NCBI GenBank assembly: GCA_002783865.1
Contig: PFJE01000034.1
Span: forward strand, 1-53,290
Reading direction: 5' to 3'
DNA from: Sphingomonadales bacterium CG_4_10_14_3_um_filter_58_15
GTDB lineage: Bacteria > Pseudomonadota > Alphaproteobacteria > Sphingomonadales > Sphingomonadaceae
Length of the DNA: 53,290 nucleotides
Part shown: in pieces, positions 9,227 to 19,831 of the stretch
Position numbering within the stretch: position 1 is the first letter of the stretch
Layout: each line of letters starts with the position of its first letter
Made by a program: the position numbers and the translations under genes
Notes under the pieces: generated by a model
Databases searched by the model: none
Seen by the model: the letters and a program-made list of their open reading frames with translations, nothing else
What the model was told of the DNA's origin: nothing

Positions 9227-9691
9227 ATGTCCAATTCCAATGCACTTTTGGTGGCTTTGCGCCAGATTAATCGCGCGATCGATTTGCAGTCCAAAAAGCT
9301 CGAAAAAGAGACCGGACAGACCACGCCGCAACTGTTGCTGTTGAAGGCGCTTGAAACAGACGGGCGGGCGAAGCCCTCGGTCATCGCAAAATCCGTGCAT
9401 CTGTCTCATGCCACGGTCACGTCGATTGTCGACCGGCTGGAAAAATCTGGAATGGTGACGCGCGAAAAAAGCGAGGATGACCGCCGATCGGTGGAGATAG
9501 TTTTGACCGAAAAAGGGCGCGCATGCATCCGCAACGCCCCGGAATTGCTGCAGGAAGACTTTCTGGTTTCGTTTTCGCGGTTGGAACCATGGGAGCAGAA
9601 CCTGCTCATTTCCTCCGTTCAACGCATCGCGGTGATGATGGATGCCAACCGGCTCGATTCTGCGGCCATTCTCGAGGTCGGCGAAATCTAG
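9227..9691 (+). CDS. MarR-family transcriptional regulator
   Basis: wHTH: KPSVIAKSVHLSHATVTSIVDRLEKSGMVTREKSEDDRRSVEIVLTEKG. Confidence 0.85.
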   Translation: MSNSNALLVALRQINRAIDLQSKKLEKETGQTTPQLLLLKALETDGRAKPSVIAKSVHLSHATVTSIVDRLEKSGMVTREKSEDDRRSVEIVLTEKGRACIRNAPELLQEDFLVSFSRLEPWEQNLLISSVQRIAVMMDANRLDSAAILEVGEI

Positions 9692-10854
9692 CTCTGGGGT
9701 GTGACTTCGGTCATATCCTGATCTGCCGGCAAGTCCCAAGGGAGATGCCGGTCATCGAGCACAACCATATTCTTGTCGGTAATCAGCGTGCCGCCGGTTT
9801 TATACCCCAATAGCTGCATCGCTGTCATGGTCGGATTGCGAGCGAGAGCCATGGTTTCGTCGGACGAGAAATTGGTTAGCCCGCGGGCCAGCTCGGTTCC
9901 GGATTCGCCGTAAATATGAATCACATCGCCTTTGACATACGGACCCTGAATAGAGAGCACGTCTTCCCGGCCAATATGGCGCGGGCCGGATTTGAACGCC
10001 TCTGCGGTCGTTTCGTCGACCACAATGCTTCCCGCCATCTGCAACCGGTCGGACAACCAGTTGGCCCAGGCGGACTCGGGTCGTTCATTGGCCAATATTT
10101 TTGTATGGCGCCGGTCCCCGTTCAGCACCGAGGTCACCGGCTGTTCATATTCCCCGTGGGCGATCAGGGTCTCGCAGCCTGCGTTCTGCGCCATGTGCGC
10201 CGCCTGTATCTTCGTCAGCATGCCGCCGCTGCCGAGGCTGCTGACACCCTCTGTTACCGCCAAATAGGGAGACACATCGCTGAGTTCCTCGACCAGCTTG
10301 GCATCCGGTTCGGACGGGTCCTTGTCAAACAGACCGTCGACCTGAGTCAGAATGACCAGCACATCTGCCTGCACCATCTGGGCAATTTTTGCCGATAGCC
10401 GGTCATTGTCCCCGACCCGGATTTCTGCTGTGGTGATGGTGTCATTTTCGTTGATGATCGGCATGATATTGGCAACGAGCAGCCGATCGACCGTGTTCTT
10501 TGTATTCAGGAACCGCTTGCGGTCTTCCAGATCGCGAAGGGTCACCAGCACCTGTGCTATCTCAAAGCTATATTCATGGGCCACCTGCTTGTAGCCATTG
10601 AGCAGCAGCGGCATGCCGCAAGCGGCAGCAGCCTGCTTGTCGCGCAGACCCGCGGTCTCCGGCCGCTCGCCGATCATATTCAAACCCAGCGCAACCGAGC
10701 CGGACGAGCATAATATGACTTTCGCGCCACCCTCGCGCAGCCGGGCGATGTCCTCCAGCAAATTATGCATGAACGCCCAGCGCGGCGTTAGCCGCTCTGC
10801 ATTGGCAAGCAGGCTGGAGCCGACTTTGACTACGATTGTTTTGCCTTGTACCAT
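9688..10854 (-). CDS. proB: Glutamate 5-kinase with C-terminal PUA domain (ORF opens at 10878)
   Basis: TIVVKVGSSLLANA; VILCSSGSVALGLN; INENDTITTAEIRVGDNDRLSAKIA; GSGGMLTKIQAA. Confidence 0.92.
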   Translation of the reverse strand: MVQGKTIVVKVGSSLLANAERLTPRWAFMHNLLEDIARLREGGAKVILCSSGSVALGLNMIGERPETAGLRDKQAAAACGMPLLLNGYKQVAHEYSFEIAQVLVTLRDLEDRKRFLNTKNTVDRLLVANIMPIINENDTITTAEIRVGDNDRLSAKIAQMVQADVLVILTQVDGLFDKDPSEPDAKLVEELSDVSPYLAVTEGVSSLGSGGMLTKIQAAHMAQNAGCETLIAHGEYEQPVTSVLNGDRRHTKILANERPESAWANWLSDRLQMAGSIVVDETTAEAFKSGPRHIGREDVLSIQGPYVKGDVIHIYGESGTELARGLTNFSSDETMALARNPTMTAMQLLGYKTGGTLITDKNMVVLDDRHLPWDLPADQDMTEVTPQS

Positions 10855-11035
10855 TGGATGTGCTGCCCTTCTTAACAAGCTCTGGAGGTAGGGATGGAAC
10901 CCACCCAGTGCAATAATTTAGTGATCAAACTATATCATTTAACCGGATCGCTTTAACAAATAGCATTTGTTGACATGCCTGCTTTGTATCCTAAGGATAT
11001 CGCGAAACCTTCTACTTACGGAAACAAGAGACAAG

Positions 11036-11818
11036 ATGAAAAAAATATTGCTGCTGGGATGCGGAAACATGGGCGGCGCGCTGCTAAAAGCCTGGGCCGA
11101 ACACACCGATCATTCCTTCACCGTGGCGGATCCGGCCGACCCTGAACTGCCAAAGAACGTCAAACTGGTTCGCTCTGCCAACGAGTTGGACGAAAATCTC
11201 TTTGATTATCTTATCGTCGCGCTGAAGCCGCAGCTGATTGATACAGTCTTGCCGGACTATTTACCGCATTTGGCCGCCGACGGCGTGATCAGCTCGATCG
11301 CTGCCGGATATTCCGCCGAAAAGCTGGCCGCGCACGCGCCCGGTCGTTCGGTCATCCGCATCATGCCTAACCTTCCGGCCATGATCGGCAAGGGCGTCAG
11401 CGGCCTCTATGCCCACGGCAGCGTCACGGAGACAGCGTCGCAGGAAATAGAGGAGCTTGCCTCATGCTCGGGCGAAATTGTCTGGGTGGACAATGAAGAC
11501 ATGCTTGATCGCCTGACAGCGGTAGCGGGGAGCGGCCCGGGCTATGTGTTCGAGATCCTGCGTACCTATGTCAAAGCCGCAGAGGCTCTGGGGTTTAGCG
11601 AGGAAGATGCAAAGACGCTGGTTCTGGGGACCGTCCAGGGTACATTGGAAATGGCGCTAGAGTCAGACCGATCGCTAGAGGAATTGCGCAACAACGTGAC
11701 CAGCAAAGGCGGCACCACCGCAGCCGGCCTCGAAGCGTTGAATGGCTCCGGTGAGTTTTCCGCCCTGATCCGCGATACGCTGCAGGCCGCCTATGAGCGC
11801 GCCGTCGAACTCCGCTAG
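11036..11818 (+). CDS. proC: Pyrroline-5-carboxylate reductase
   Basis: KKILLLGCGNMGGALLKAW; RIMPNLPAMIGKG; TAVAGSGPGYVFEI; VTSKGGTTAAGLEALN. Confidence 0.93.
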   Translation: MKKILLLGCGNMGGALLKAWAEHTDHSFTVADPADPELPKNVKLVRSANELDENLFDYLIVALKPQLIDTVLPDYLPHLAADGVISSIAAGYSAEKLAAHAPGRSVIRIMPNLPAMIGKGVSGLYAHGSVTETASQEIEELASCSGEIVWVDNEDMLDRLTAVAGSGPGYVFEILRTYVKAAEALGFSEEDAKTLVLGTVQGTLEMALESDRSLEELRNNVTSKGGTTAAGLEALNGSGEFSALIRDTLQAAYERAVELR

Positions 11819-11850
11819 CAATAAAAACACTTCTTCATATCCCGTTCACC

Positions 11851-12441
11851 ATGTCGCAGCAGGTACAGAACGAATATTATGATGACGAGGCCGAAATGGC
11901 GCATGACTACGCCGTTGCGGTTAATGCGGAAATCAAGGATCTGTTCGCCGCCGGCGCGGATATTGTCCAGATTGACGAACCCTATATGCAGGCGCGCCCG
12001 GAAAAGGCGCGCGAATATGGGCTGGATGCCGTCAAGACGGCGCTGGAAGGGGTGAATGGCCGGACCGCCTTGCATATCTGCTTCGGCTATGCGGCCCTGA
12101 TTCACGAGCGGCCGGAGGGCTATAATTTCTTGCCTGAGCTGGCGGAGACATCACTCAACGATGTCTCAATCGAGACGGCGCAGTCCAATCTGGATTGCAA
12201 GGTGCTGGAGAAGCTGGAGGGGAAGACCATCATATTGGGTGTGCTGGATCTTTCCACGCATGAGATTGAAGACCCTGAAACGGTGGCGCAACGCATCCGT
12301 CGTGCCCTGCCCCATGTCCCGGCCGAGCGGCTGGTTTTCGCCCCCGACTGCGGCCTGAAATATCTGCCCCGCGATATTGCCTTTGGCAAGATGAAGGCAA
12401 TGGCCGAAGGGGCCGCAATTGTCCGGGAGGAACTGTCATGA
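11851..12441 (+). pseudogene. MetE-like (cobalamin-independent methionine synthase C-terminal family) gene lacking the N-terminal half of the barrel; possible pseudogene
   Basis: 196 aa starting mid-family (PFTMSQQVQNEYYDD...); retains HICFGY and APDCGLKYLPR metal-ligand-type motifs; no evident ribosome-binding site; only 32 bp separates it from proC. Confidence 0.65.
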
Positions 12442-13577
12442 GCGCCGGTCGTTTCCTGACCACCCATGTCGGCAGCCTGCCGCGCGAAGACGATCTCGTC
12501 GAGATCATGTTCGCCAAGGAAGACGGTTTGCCGCTGGATCTTGAAGCCGTTGACAGGCGGATCGAGCAAGCGGTCGACTATGTTGTCGGCAAGCAGGTCG
12601 GCGCAGGCCTCGACATCGTAAACGACGGCGAACAGTCCAAGCCCAGCTATGCGACCTATATCAAGGATCGGCTGCATGGCTTCGGCGGCACCGGCAACAG
12701 CTATGGCTTTCAGGACATCGAGGATTTTCCCGATACCAAGGCGCGAATCTTCTCCGACCCCGGTCGCCGCCACCGCAAGACACCGGCCTGCAACGCGCCA
12801 ATCACGGTGAAGGATATGACCGCAGTCGAGCGCGACGCTACGAACCTCAACAACGCGGTTGAGAAAAAGGGTGGCAAGCACGCCTTTATGAGCGCTGCAT
12901 CACCGGGCGTCACGGCGCTGTTTTTTGCCAATGAATATTATGATAGCGATGAAGACTATCTCTTTGCCCTGGCCGAGGGCCTGCGCCACGAATATGAGGC
13001 GATCGCCAATGCCGGGATCATCTTGCAGATCGACTGTCCGGATCTGGCGATGGGCCGCCATACCCAATTCCGGGAGCTGACCCTGACCCAGTTTCGCGAC
13101 CGGATGATGCTGAATATCGAGGCGATCAACCGGGCCACGGCCAACATCCCCGAAGACCAGCTTCGCATGCATATGTGCTGGGGCAATTATCCCGGGCCGC
13201 ACCATTGTGATGTCCCGTTCAACGATATCATCGATCTGGTCTGGCGCGCGCGGCCGCATGCGATCCAGTTTGAAGCCGCTAATCCGCGGCATGCGCATGA
13301 ATTTGCGATGTTCGAGAGCGTCAAACTGCCGGACGGCAAAAAGCTGATACCGGGGGTGGTGGAATGCCAGTCCAACTATATCGAGCATCCGGATCTGATC
13401 GCGCAACGGATTGGCCGCTATGCCGACCTTGTCGGGCGGGACAATGTCATGGCCGGAGTCGATTGCGGCTTTTCCATCCATGCCGGCTCCGGCGGAGTGG
13501 ACCGCGATATCGTCTGGGCCAAGATGCAGGCCTTGGCGGAAGGCGCAGCAATCGCCAGCCGGAAATATTGGAGTTGA
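12438..13577 (+). CDS. MetE-like cobalamin-independent methionine synthase family protein, full length
   Basis: TTHVGSLPREDDL...DGEQSKPSYATYI...MHMCWGNYPGPHHCDVP...AGVDCGFSI; ATGA overlap and GGGAGGA ribosome-binding site inside preceding ORF. Confidence 0.85.
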   Translation: MSAGRFLTTHVGSLPREDDLVEIMFAKEDGLPLDLEAVDRRIEQAVDYVVGKQVGAGLDIVNDGEQSKPSYATYIKDRLHGFGGTGNSYGFQDIEDFPDTKARIFSDPGRRHRKTPACNAPITVKDMTAVERDATNLNNAVEKKGGKHAFMSAASPGVTALFFANEYYDSDEDYLFALAEGLRHEYEAIANAGIILQIDCPDLAMGRHTQFRELTLTQFRDRMMLNIEAINRATANIPEDQLRMHMCWGNYPGPHHCDVPFNDIIDLVWRARPHAIQFEAANPRHAHEFAMFESVKLPDGKKLIPGVVECQSNYIEHPDLIAQRIGRYADLVGRDNVMAGVDCGFSIHAGSGGVDRDIVWAKMQALAEGAAIASRKYWS

Positions 13578-13591
13578 TCGAAACACCCGAG

Positions 13592-13620
13592 GTTCAGGGT
13601 CGCTTGATGCGACCCTGAAC
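13592..13620. terminator. Perfect 12-bp stem / 5-nt loop hairpin GTTCAGGGTCGC-TTGAT-GCGACCCTGAAC between convergent metE-like and putA genes
   Basis: Direct inspection; located 15 bp after the metE-like stop and 40 bp from the putA stop; no strong U-tract. Confidence 0.6.
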
Positions 13621-13659
13621 TACTCATTCGAGTAACCGCCGGGGCAATTTCCAAAAGCT

Positions 13660-16600
13660 TTAGGTCAGTAACGAGACATTGCCGCCAGCGGCGGTTGTAT
13701 CGATACAGACGTGCCGTTCTACCAGACAGCGCTGGCCAAACTCTTCTTCGGTGATCAGCGGGATCAGCGCGCCATCGCGTTTGGCAAGTGCCTTGCGCAT
13801 GGCCCGGCTATCGTCGCTCTCGCTCCAGCAGATGACGGCATCAATACCGGTCAATTCGGATAGAGTTTCACGCGGCAAAAATCCATCGACCGCCTGTTCT
13901 CCGGTGGCCCCAGGCACGCAAATCAAAGCCGAACAGCCTTGTTCCCGAGCCGTCTGTGCCTGATTCATGGCGTCTTCCGGCGTCGGACCGAGGCACAATA
14001 TTCTTCCCCGCGCATAGCTGAACAGCTCGTTCGATTCCCCGGTCGGTCCAGGCATCATTTCAGAGCTGCGTGGCAGCGTCTCGGCAGCCGGGAGCTTGTC
14101 GATTACTGCTTGCACTGATTCCCGTGCCAGCTCGTTGCCCCGATTGACCGGCTTCGTTGGTCTGGAACTTTCATAAAAGCGCGGCAAATAATGCGGGCCG
14201 CCGGCCTTGGGTCCGGTGCCGGAAAGGCCTTCTCCGCCAAAGGGTTGCGAACCGACAACCGCGCCGACCTGATTACGATTGACGTAAATATTACCAACCT
14301 TAAGCGCGCTGGTCAGCTTGTCGATGCGTCGCTCGATCCGGGTCTGCAAACCGAAGGTGAGACCGTAGCCGCGACTGTTAATATCGCTGATGACCGTGTC
14401 GAGTTCGTCATTCTCAAAAGTGGCAACATGCAACACCGGACCGAATATTTCTTCTTCCAGATCGTTGATTCCGCCAACCTTGATGACCGCGGGTCCGACA
14501 AAATAGCCGTCGTCCGGGCAGTCCAGCTGCATCAGCAGTCTGCCTTCCTGCTTGGCGGTGGCGATATGCTTGCTGATCTTGTCATGCGCCGCCTGATCGA
14601 TAACCGGGCCGATATCGGTCGACAGCCACCAGGGATTGCCCATCTCCAATGCGTCCATCGCTCCCTGCAGCATTTTCAGAAACGGCTCGGCAATATCCTT
14701 GTGCAGATAGAGCACCCGCAAAGCAGAGCATCGCTGTCCCGCGGACTGGAATGCAGACGTAATAATATCGCGAACCGATTGTTCCGGCAAAGCGGTCGAA
14801 TCGACGATCATGCAGTTCAGGCCGCCGGTCTCGGCGATAAGCAATGAATCGGCGTTGCCTTTTTCGGCGATATTGCGGTTTATGGCCTGCGCCGTTGCGG
14901 TAGAGCCGGTAAAGCACACACCCTGTATCCGAGCATCTCCGCTGATCGCCGCACCCACGGTTGCGCCGGGCCCCGGTAGCAACTGAAGAGACGCCACCGG
15001 CACGCCGGCTTCGTGCAGCAAATTCGTCGCCAAAGCCGCAATCAGCGGGGTTTGGTCCGCCGGTTTCGCGAGGACCGCATTGCCCGCAGCCAGAGCTGCG
15101 GCAACCTGACCGGTAAAGATCGCCAGCGGGAAGTTCCATGGCGAGATACAGCTGATCGTGCCGCGTGGCTTGTTGTCAGGTGTCTTTTCGGCTTCCTTGG
15201 CGTAAAAGCGCAAAAAGTCGACCGCCTCCCGCAATTCGGCGATCGTATCAAACTGGGTTTTGCCCGCTTCCCGCGCCAGCAATGCAAATATTTCGCCATG
15301 ATGCTGCTCATAGAGATCGGCAGCCCGCCGCAATACCCTTGCGCGCTCGGCAACGGGTACATCCCAGATCCGTGCATCTTCTATGGCTTCACGCGCCTGA
15401 TGTTCATCAGCCTCGATGACTTCACCAACCTGACTGTCCTTGAGCGCCGGATTGAATATCTTGTGTGCAGTTCCGGTGGTGACCGGCCGAACGGTTATCG
15501 CCGAGGAACGCCACAGCTTTTCGGCAAAGGGTGCGCGCCCGGATACATATTCATTCATGTCGGTGCGATTCGCGAGATCCCAACCGCGCGAGTTGATCCG
15601 TTCCGGCTGATAAAGATCGGCAGGCTTCATGATCTTCGATTGGCTGGTTTGCTGATCGGCCTGCAGCGTCTCGAACGGGTCGGTTGCAATCATTTCAGCG
15701 GCTACCGTATGATCGGCCAGCTGGTTTACAAAGGACGAGTTCGCGCCGTTTTCGAGCAGCCGGCGGACCAGATAGGCCAGCAATTCGCGATGCTTTCCGA
15801 CGGGAGCATAGATCCGCGACCGGACCTTTTCGTTGCGGAGCAATGCATCGTGCAAGGTTTCGCCCATGCCGTGCAGCCGCTGAAACTCGAAATCCTGCTT
15901 GTTGCCGGCCATTTCCAATATGGCCGCCACACTATGCGCGTTATGCGTGGCAAATTGCGGATAGATACGATCGGTCATGTTGAGCAGCTGTGAGGCGCAG
16001 CAGATATAGCTGATGTCGGTCGCCGATTTGGTCGTGAATACAGAAAAGTCGGGTACGCCGTCCATCTGCGCCCGCTTAATCTCGCTGTCCCAATAGGCAC
16101 CCTTGACCAGGCGCACCATGATCTTTCGATCCAGCTGGGTGGCAAGCGAATAGAGCCAGTCGAGCACGAAGCTGGCCCGTTTGCCAAACGCCTGCACGAC
16201 GACACCAAAACCATCCCACCCGGTCAGACGCGGATCACTGAGCACCATCTCGATCATGTCGAGTGACAGGCCCAATCGAAAGGCTTCTTCGGCATCAATA
16301 TTCAGACCGATATTTGCGTCGCGCGCGGCACGCGCCAGTTCGCCTACGCGTTCGGCAAGTTCGGGAACGGCTTTTGCCTGCTGGCTCATCTCGTAACGAG
16401 GATAGAGAGCCGATAGCTTGATCGACAGACCCGGATTTTCCCGCAAATCATCAGAAGTGGCGACTTTTGCAATTTCCTTTATCGCTTCCGCATAAGCCTC
16501 GAAATAATCATCGGCTCCTTCCTGCGTAATAGCCGCCTCGCCCAGCATATCATAGGAATAGGTCGCACCCTTGGCCTTCCATTTTTCGGCCCTTTTCAAA

Positions 16601-17139
16601 GCGAGCTTCATGTCTTCGCCGAGCACAAACTGGTTGCCCAGCTCCTTCATAGCCTGCCGCACCGCAACCCGGATTACCGGCTCGCCCAGTCGCTTTATTG
16701 CGCCGCGCAGGGCATCCAGCGGCCCGCGGCTTGCCGGCTTGTTGATCACGCTACGCGTCATCTCCAGCGCGAAGGTCGAGGCATTGACGAGCGAACTTTC
16801 CGACTGGCCGATATGGTCGCGCCAGTTGGATGGTCCGATCTTGTCTTCGATCAGCGCATCAATGGTTTGATTGTCCGGCACGCGCAGCAACGCTTCCGCC
16901 AGCGTCATCAGGGCGAGGCCCTCATCCGTCGAAAGACCATATTCGCCCAGAAAGCTCTCGGTCAGGGTGGGGCCCGAGGTGCTGCGCACTTCCCTGACAA
17001 CCTGGATCGCCCGTTCCTGGATACGCTTGCGCATCTGCTCATCCGGGCCGAAGTTCGATATCAAATATTCCAGAATCTCGGCTTCGTCGGTCCGGTGGTG
17101 CGTGCGGACTTTTTCCCGGAAATCAATCAGAGTGCTCAT
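13660..17139 (-). CDS. putA: Bifunctional proline dehydrogenase / P5C dehydrogenase
   Basis: 1159 aa; VRLVKGAYWDSEIKRAQ and RIYAPVGKHRELLAYLVRRLLENGANSSFVNQ (PRODH); ISPWNFPLAIFTGQVAAALAAGNAVLAKPADQTP, QSAGQRCSALRVLY (ALDH). Confidence 0.95.
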   Translation of the reverse strand: MSTLIDFREKVRTHHRTDEAEILEYLISNFGPDEQMRKRIQERAIQVVREVRSTSGPTLTESFLGEYGLSTDEGLALMTLAEALLRVPDNQTIDALIEDKIGPSNWRDHIGQSESSLVNASTFALEMTRSVINKPASRGPLDALRGAIKRLGEPVIRVAVRQAMKELGNQFVLGEDMKLALKRAEKWKAKGATYSYDMLGEAAITQEGADDYFEAYAEAIKEIAKVATSDDLRENPGLSIKLSALYPRYEMSQQAKAVPELAERVGELARAARDANIGLNIDAEEAFRLGLSLDMIEMVLSDPRLTGWDGFGVVVQAFGKRASFVLDWLYSLATQLDRKIMVRLVKGAYWDSEIKRAQMDGVPDFSVFTTKSATDISYICCASQLLNMTDRIYPQFATHNAHSVAAILEMAGNKQDFEFQRLHGMGETLHDALLRNEKVRSRIYAPVGKHRELLAYLVRRLLENGANSSFVNQLADHTVAAEMIATDPFETLQADQQTSQSKIMKPADLYQPERINSRGWDLANRTDMNEYVSGRAPFAEKLWRSSAITVRPVTTGTAHKIFNPALKDSQVGEVIEADEHQAREAIEDARIWDVPVAERARVLRRAADLYEQHHGEIFALLAREAGKTQFDTIAELREAVDFLRFYAKEAEKTPDNKPRGTISCISPWNFPLAIFTGQVAAALAAGNAVLAKPADQTPLIAALATNLLHEAGVPVASLQLLPGPGATVGAAISGDARIQGVCFTGSTATAQAINRNIAEKGNADSLLIAETGGLNCMIVDSTALPEQSVRDIITSAFQSAGQRCSALRVLYLHKDIAEPFLKMLQGAMDALEMGNPWWLSTDIGPVIDQAAHDKISKHIATAKQEGRLLMQLDCPDDGYFVGPAVIKVGGINDLEEEIFGPVLHVATFENDELDTVISDINSRGYGLTFGLQTRIERRIDKLTSALKVGNIYVNRNQVGAVVGSQPFGGEGLSGTGPKAGGPHYLPRFYESSRPTKPVNRGNELARESVQAVIDKLPAAETLPRSSEMMPGPTGESNELFSYARGRILCLGPTPEDAMNQAQTAREQGCSALICVPGATGEQAVDGFLPRETLSELTGIDAVICWSESDDSRAMRKALAKRDGALIPLITEEEFGQRCLVERHVCIDTTAAGGNVSLLT

Positions 17140-17399
17140 TAATCAAATGTATCCTACTAAGTTTGCCGACATATTTTCGATTTGTGGAAGCGAATATCCC
17201 GCTGCGACGGGAGAATGATCAATATAATAGTCATCTTGATCAGCCGACTGAAAAAACAAGACTATCGCATTTCCGACTTCAAACGCAACCTTTGTCACCT
17301 GCCGGGTCAAAATTGGCCGCCGCCTGCCGGAATTGGCCCGCCGCCTTAAAACCCGCAAACTCTCTGATGACGAAGGCACTGCCGTCCAAACCACATGCA

Positions 17400-18164
17400 C
17401 TACCGCACCGGTTCAAACTGGCCCTTCAAGCGATAGCGACTGCCGGGATGCCACAGCTTGACCAGCGTAACCGGAATCTCGCCGTTCCAGGTCCGACGCT
17501 CCACAACCAGACAGGAGGCCCCTACATTGAGATCCAGAGCATCGGCTTCCCTGGTCGCTGCCGGAAGCGCCGATATCGTATGTTCTGCCTGACTCCAGGG
17601 GACGTTATTAACCAGCCAGGGCCCCGGTGGAGTCTGATCGAGCGACATCCTTAGGATTTCGGGCGCGGCATCCACATTGACCAGCCGCTCTTCCAGCTGG
17701 AAAGGAATGTCATCGGAAAGATGAAGGCAGCGCAACCACAGCAACGATGTTTCACGGCGGACGTTGAAAAGATCGCGTCTGGGGTCATCCTCAGGAACGA
17801 TCAGCTGTTCCAGAAGCTGATACGAGTAGCGCTCGCCGCTGCGCTCGATAATCTCGCGCACATCCCATATCTCGAATGCCGGTCGTTCCTGTGCGCGGCT
17901 GGCAACGATGGTGCCGATCCGTCGATGGCGTTCAAGATGTCCCTCGCGGGCAAGACTCTGGATCGCCCGGTTGGTCGTCATGCGGGAAACGCCGAAATGC
18001 CTGGTAAGTTCGATTTCCGAAGGGATGCGCATGCCCGGAGTCCACGCACCGCTGGTGATCATGGCGGAGATTGCACGGCGGATTTGCAGCCAGATCGGAC
18101 CTTCGTCATCGCAGCGCAGGCCATTCATCCCCACCGATTCTCTTGGATTGGCTTTGCGGCTCAT
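17400..18164 (-). CDS. hutC: Histidine utilization repressor HutC (GntR family)
   Basis: [61 protein letters not shown]; in hut cluster. Confidence 0.9.
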   Translation of the reverse strand: MSRKANPRESVGMNGLRCDDEGPIWLQIRRAISAMITSGAWTPGMRIPSEIELTRHFGVSRMTTNRAIQSLAREGHLERHRRIGTIVASRAQERPAFEIWDVREIIERSGERYSYQLLEQLIVPEDDPRRDLFNVRRETSLLWLRCLHLSDDIPFQLEERLVNVDAAPEILRMSLDQTPPGPWLVNNVPWSQAEHTISALPAATREADALDLNVGASCLVVERRTWNGEIPVTLVKLWHPGSRYRLKGQFEPVR

Positions 18165-19828
18165 TCAAGGATGCCCGGTAGATCGAGCTTCTTCTCCCGG
18201 GCGCAATCGAGCGCATCTTGGTAGCCGGCATCGGCGTGGCGCATCACGCCGGTGGCAGGATCGTTCCACAGCACGCGCTCCAGCCGTGTGGCGGCCTCGG
18301 GCGTGCCGTCGGCAACAATGACCATGCCGGCATGCTGAGAATAGCCCATGCCAACGCCGCCGCCATGGTGCAGCGAAACCCAGGTCGCACCGCTCGCCGT
18401 ATTGAGCAGCGCATTGAGCAACGGCCAGTCGGAAACGGCGTCGGAGCCGTCCATCATTGCTTCGGTCTCGCGATTGGGACTGGCGACCGAACCGGAATCG
18501 AGATGGTCCCGGCCAATCACCACCGGCGCCTTGAGCTCGCCCGATGCCACCATCTCGTTGAAGGCCAGACCGAGCCGGTGACGATCACCAAGGCCCACCC
18601 AGCAGATCCGCGCCGGTAGTCCCTGGAACTGGATGCGTTCCCGCGCCATATCGAGCCAGCGATGGAGCGGCGCGTTGTCGGGCAGCAGTTCCTTCACCTT
18701 GGCGTCGGTCTTGTAGATATCTTCCGGATCCCCGGACAGTGCTACCCAGCGGAACGGCCCGATACCACGGCAAAACAGCGGGCGAATATAGGCTGGCACG
18801 AAGCCGGGGAAATCAAAGGCGTTCTTCACCCCCTCGTCAAAGGCAACCTGACGGATGTTGTTGCCGTAGTCGGTGGTCGGGACGCCCGCCGCCTGCATAT
18901 CCAGCATCGCCTGCACATGGACCGCCATCGACTGCTTGGCGGCAGCGGCGACGGCCTGAGGATCGCGCTCGCGGCGCTCGACCCATTCGGCGACGGTCCA
19001 GCCGATCGGCAGATAGCCGTTGACCGGATCATGGGCGGAGGTCTGGTCGGTCAGCAGATCGGGATGGATGCCGCGCTTCACCATATCGGGCAGGATTTCG
19101 GCAGCGTTGCCGAGCAGACCGACCGAGACCGGCTTGCCTTGGGCTTTCGCTTTCTCCAGCATCGACAATGCTTGATCGAGCGTCGTCGCGGATTTATCGA
19201 CATAGCCGGTGCGCAGCCGCATCTCGATACGGCTCGGCTGGCATTCGATCGCAATGCAAGACGCACCCGCCATCACCGCCGCCAGCGGCTGTGCGCCGCC
19301 CATCCCGCCAAGCCCGGCGGTCAGCAGCCACTTGCCCGTGAGGTCGCCCCCATGATGCTGGCGGCCCATTTCGACAAACGTCTCGTAAGTGCCCTGCACG
19401 ATGCCCTGGGTACCGATATAGATCCACGAGCCGGCCGTCATCTGGCCGTACATCGCCAGCCCCTTGCGATCGAGTTCGTTGAAATGCTCCCAGTTCGCCC
19501 ATTTGGGAACAAGGTTGGAATTGGCGATCAGCACCCGCGGTGCATTTTCGTGGGTGCGGAACACCCCGACCGGCTTGCCGGACTGGACCAGCAGGGTTTC
19601 ATCCGCTTCCAGCCGCTTCAGCGTTTCCACAATCTTGTCATAGCTCTCCCAGTCGCGCGCAGCGCGGCCAATCCCGCCATAGACGACCAGCTCTTCCGGC
19701 CGTTCCGCAACGTCCGGGTGCAGGTTGTTCATCAGCATCCGCAGCGGCGCTTCGGTGAGCCAACTTTTTGCTGACAATATCGTTCCGGTGGCAGGGCGGA
19801 TCACCCGGCTGTTGTCGAGACGAGTCAT
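18161..19828 (-). CDS. hutU: Urocanate hydratase
   Basis: [65 protein letters not shown]. Confidence 0.96.
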   Translation of the reverse strand: MTRLDNSRVIRPATGTILSAKSWLTEAPLRMLMNNLHPDVAERPEELVVYGGIGRAARDWESYDKIVETLKRLEADETLLVQSGKPVGVFRTHENAPRVLIANSNLVPKWANWEHFNELDRKGLAMYGQMTAGSWIYIGTQGIVQGTYETFVEMGRQHHGGDLTGKWLLTAGLGGMGGAQPLAAVMAGASCIAIECQPSRIEMRLRTGYVDKSATTLDQALSMLEKAKAQGKPVSVGLLGNAAEILPDMVKRGIHPDLLTDQTSAHDPVNGYLPIGWTVAEWVERRERDPQAVAAAAKQSMAVHVQAMLDMQAAGVPTTDYGNNIRQVAFDEGVKNAFDFPGFVPAYIRPLFCRGIGPFRWVALSGDPEDIYKTDAKVKELLPDNAPLHRWLDMARERIQFQGLPARICWVGLGDRHRLGLAFNEMVASGELKAPVVIGRDHLDSGSVASPNRETEAMMDGSDAVSDWPLLNALLNTASGATWVSLHHGGGVGMGYSQHAGMVIVADGTPEAATRLERVLWNDPATGVMRHADAGYQDALDCAREKKLDLPGILE

Positions 19829-19831
19829 GGG

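Noticed and set aside
18662-19774. 370-aa plus-strand ORF antisense to hutU
   Set aside because: Shadow ORF; hutU is unambiguous.
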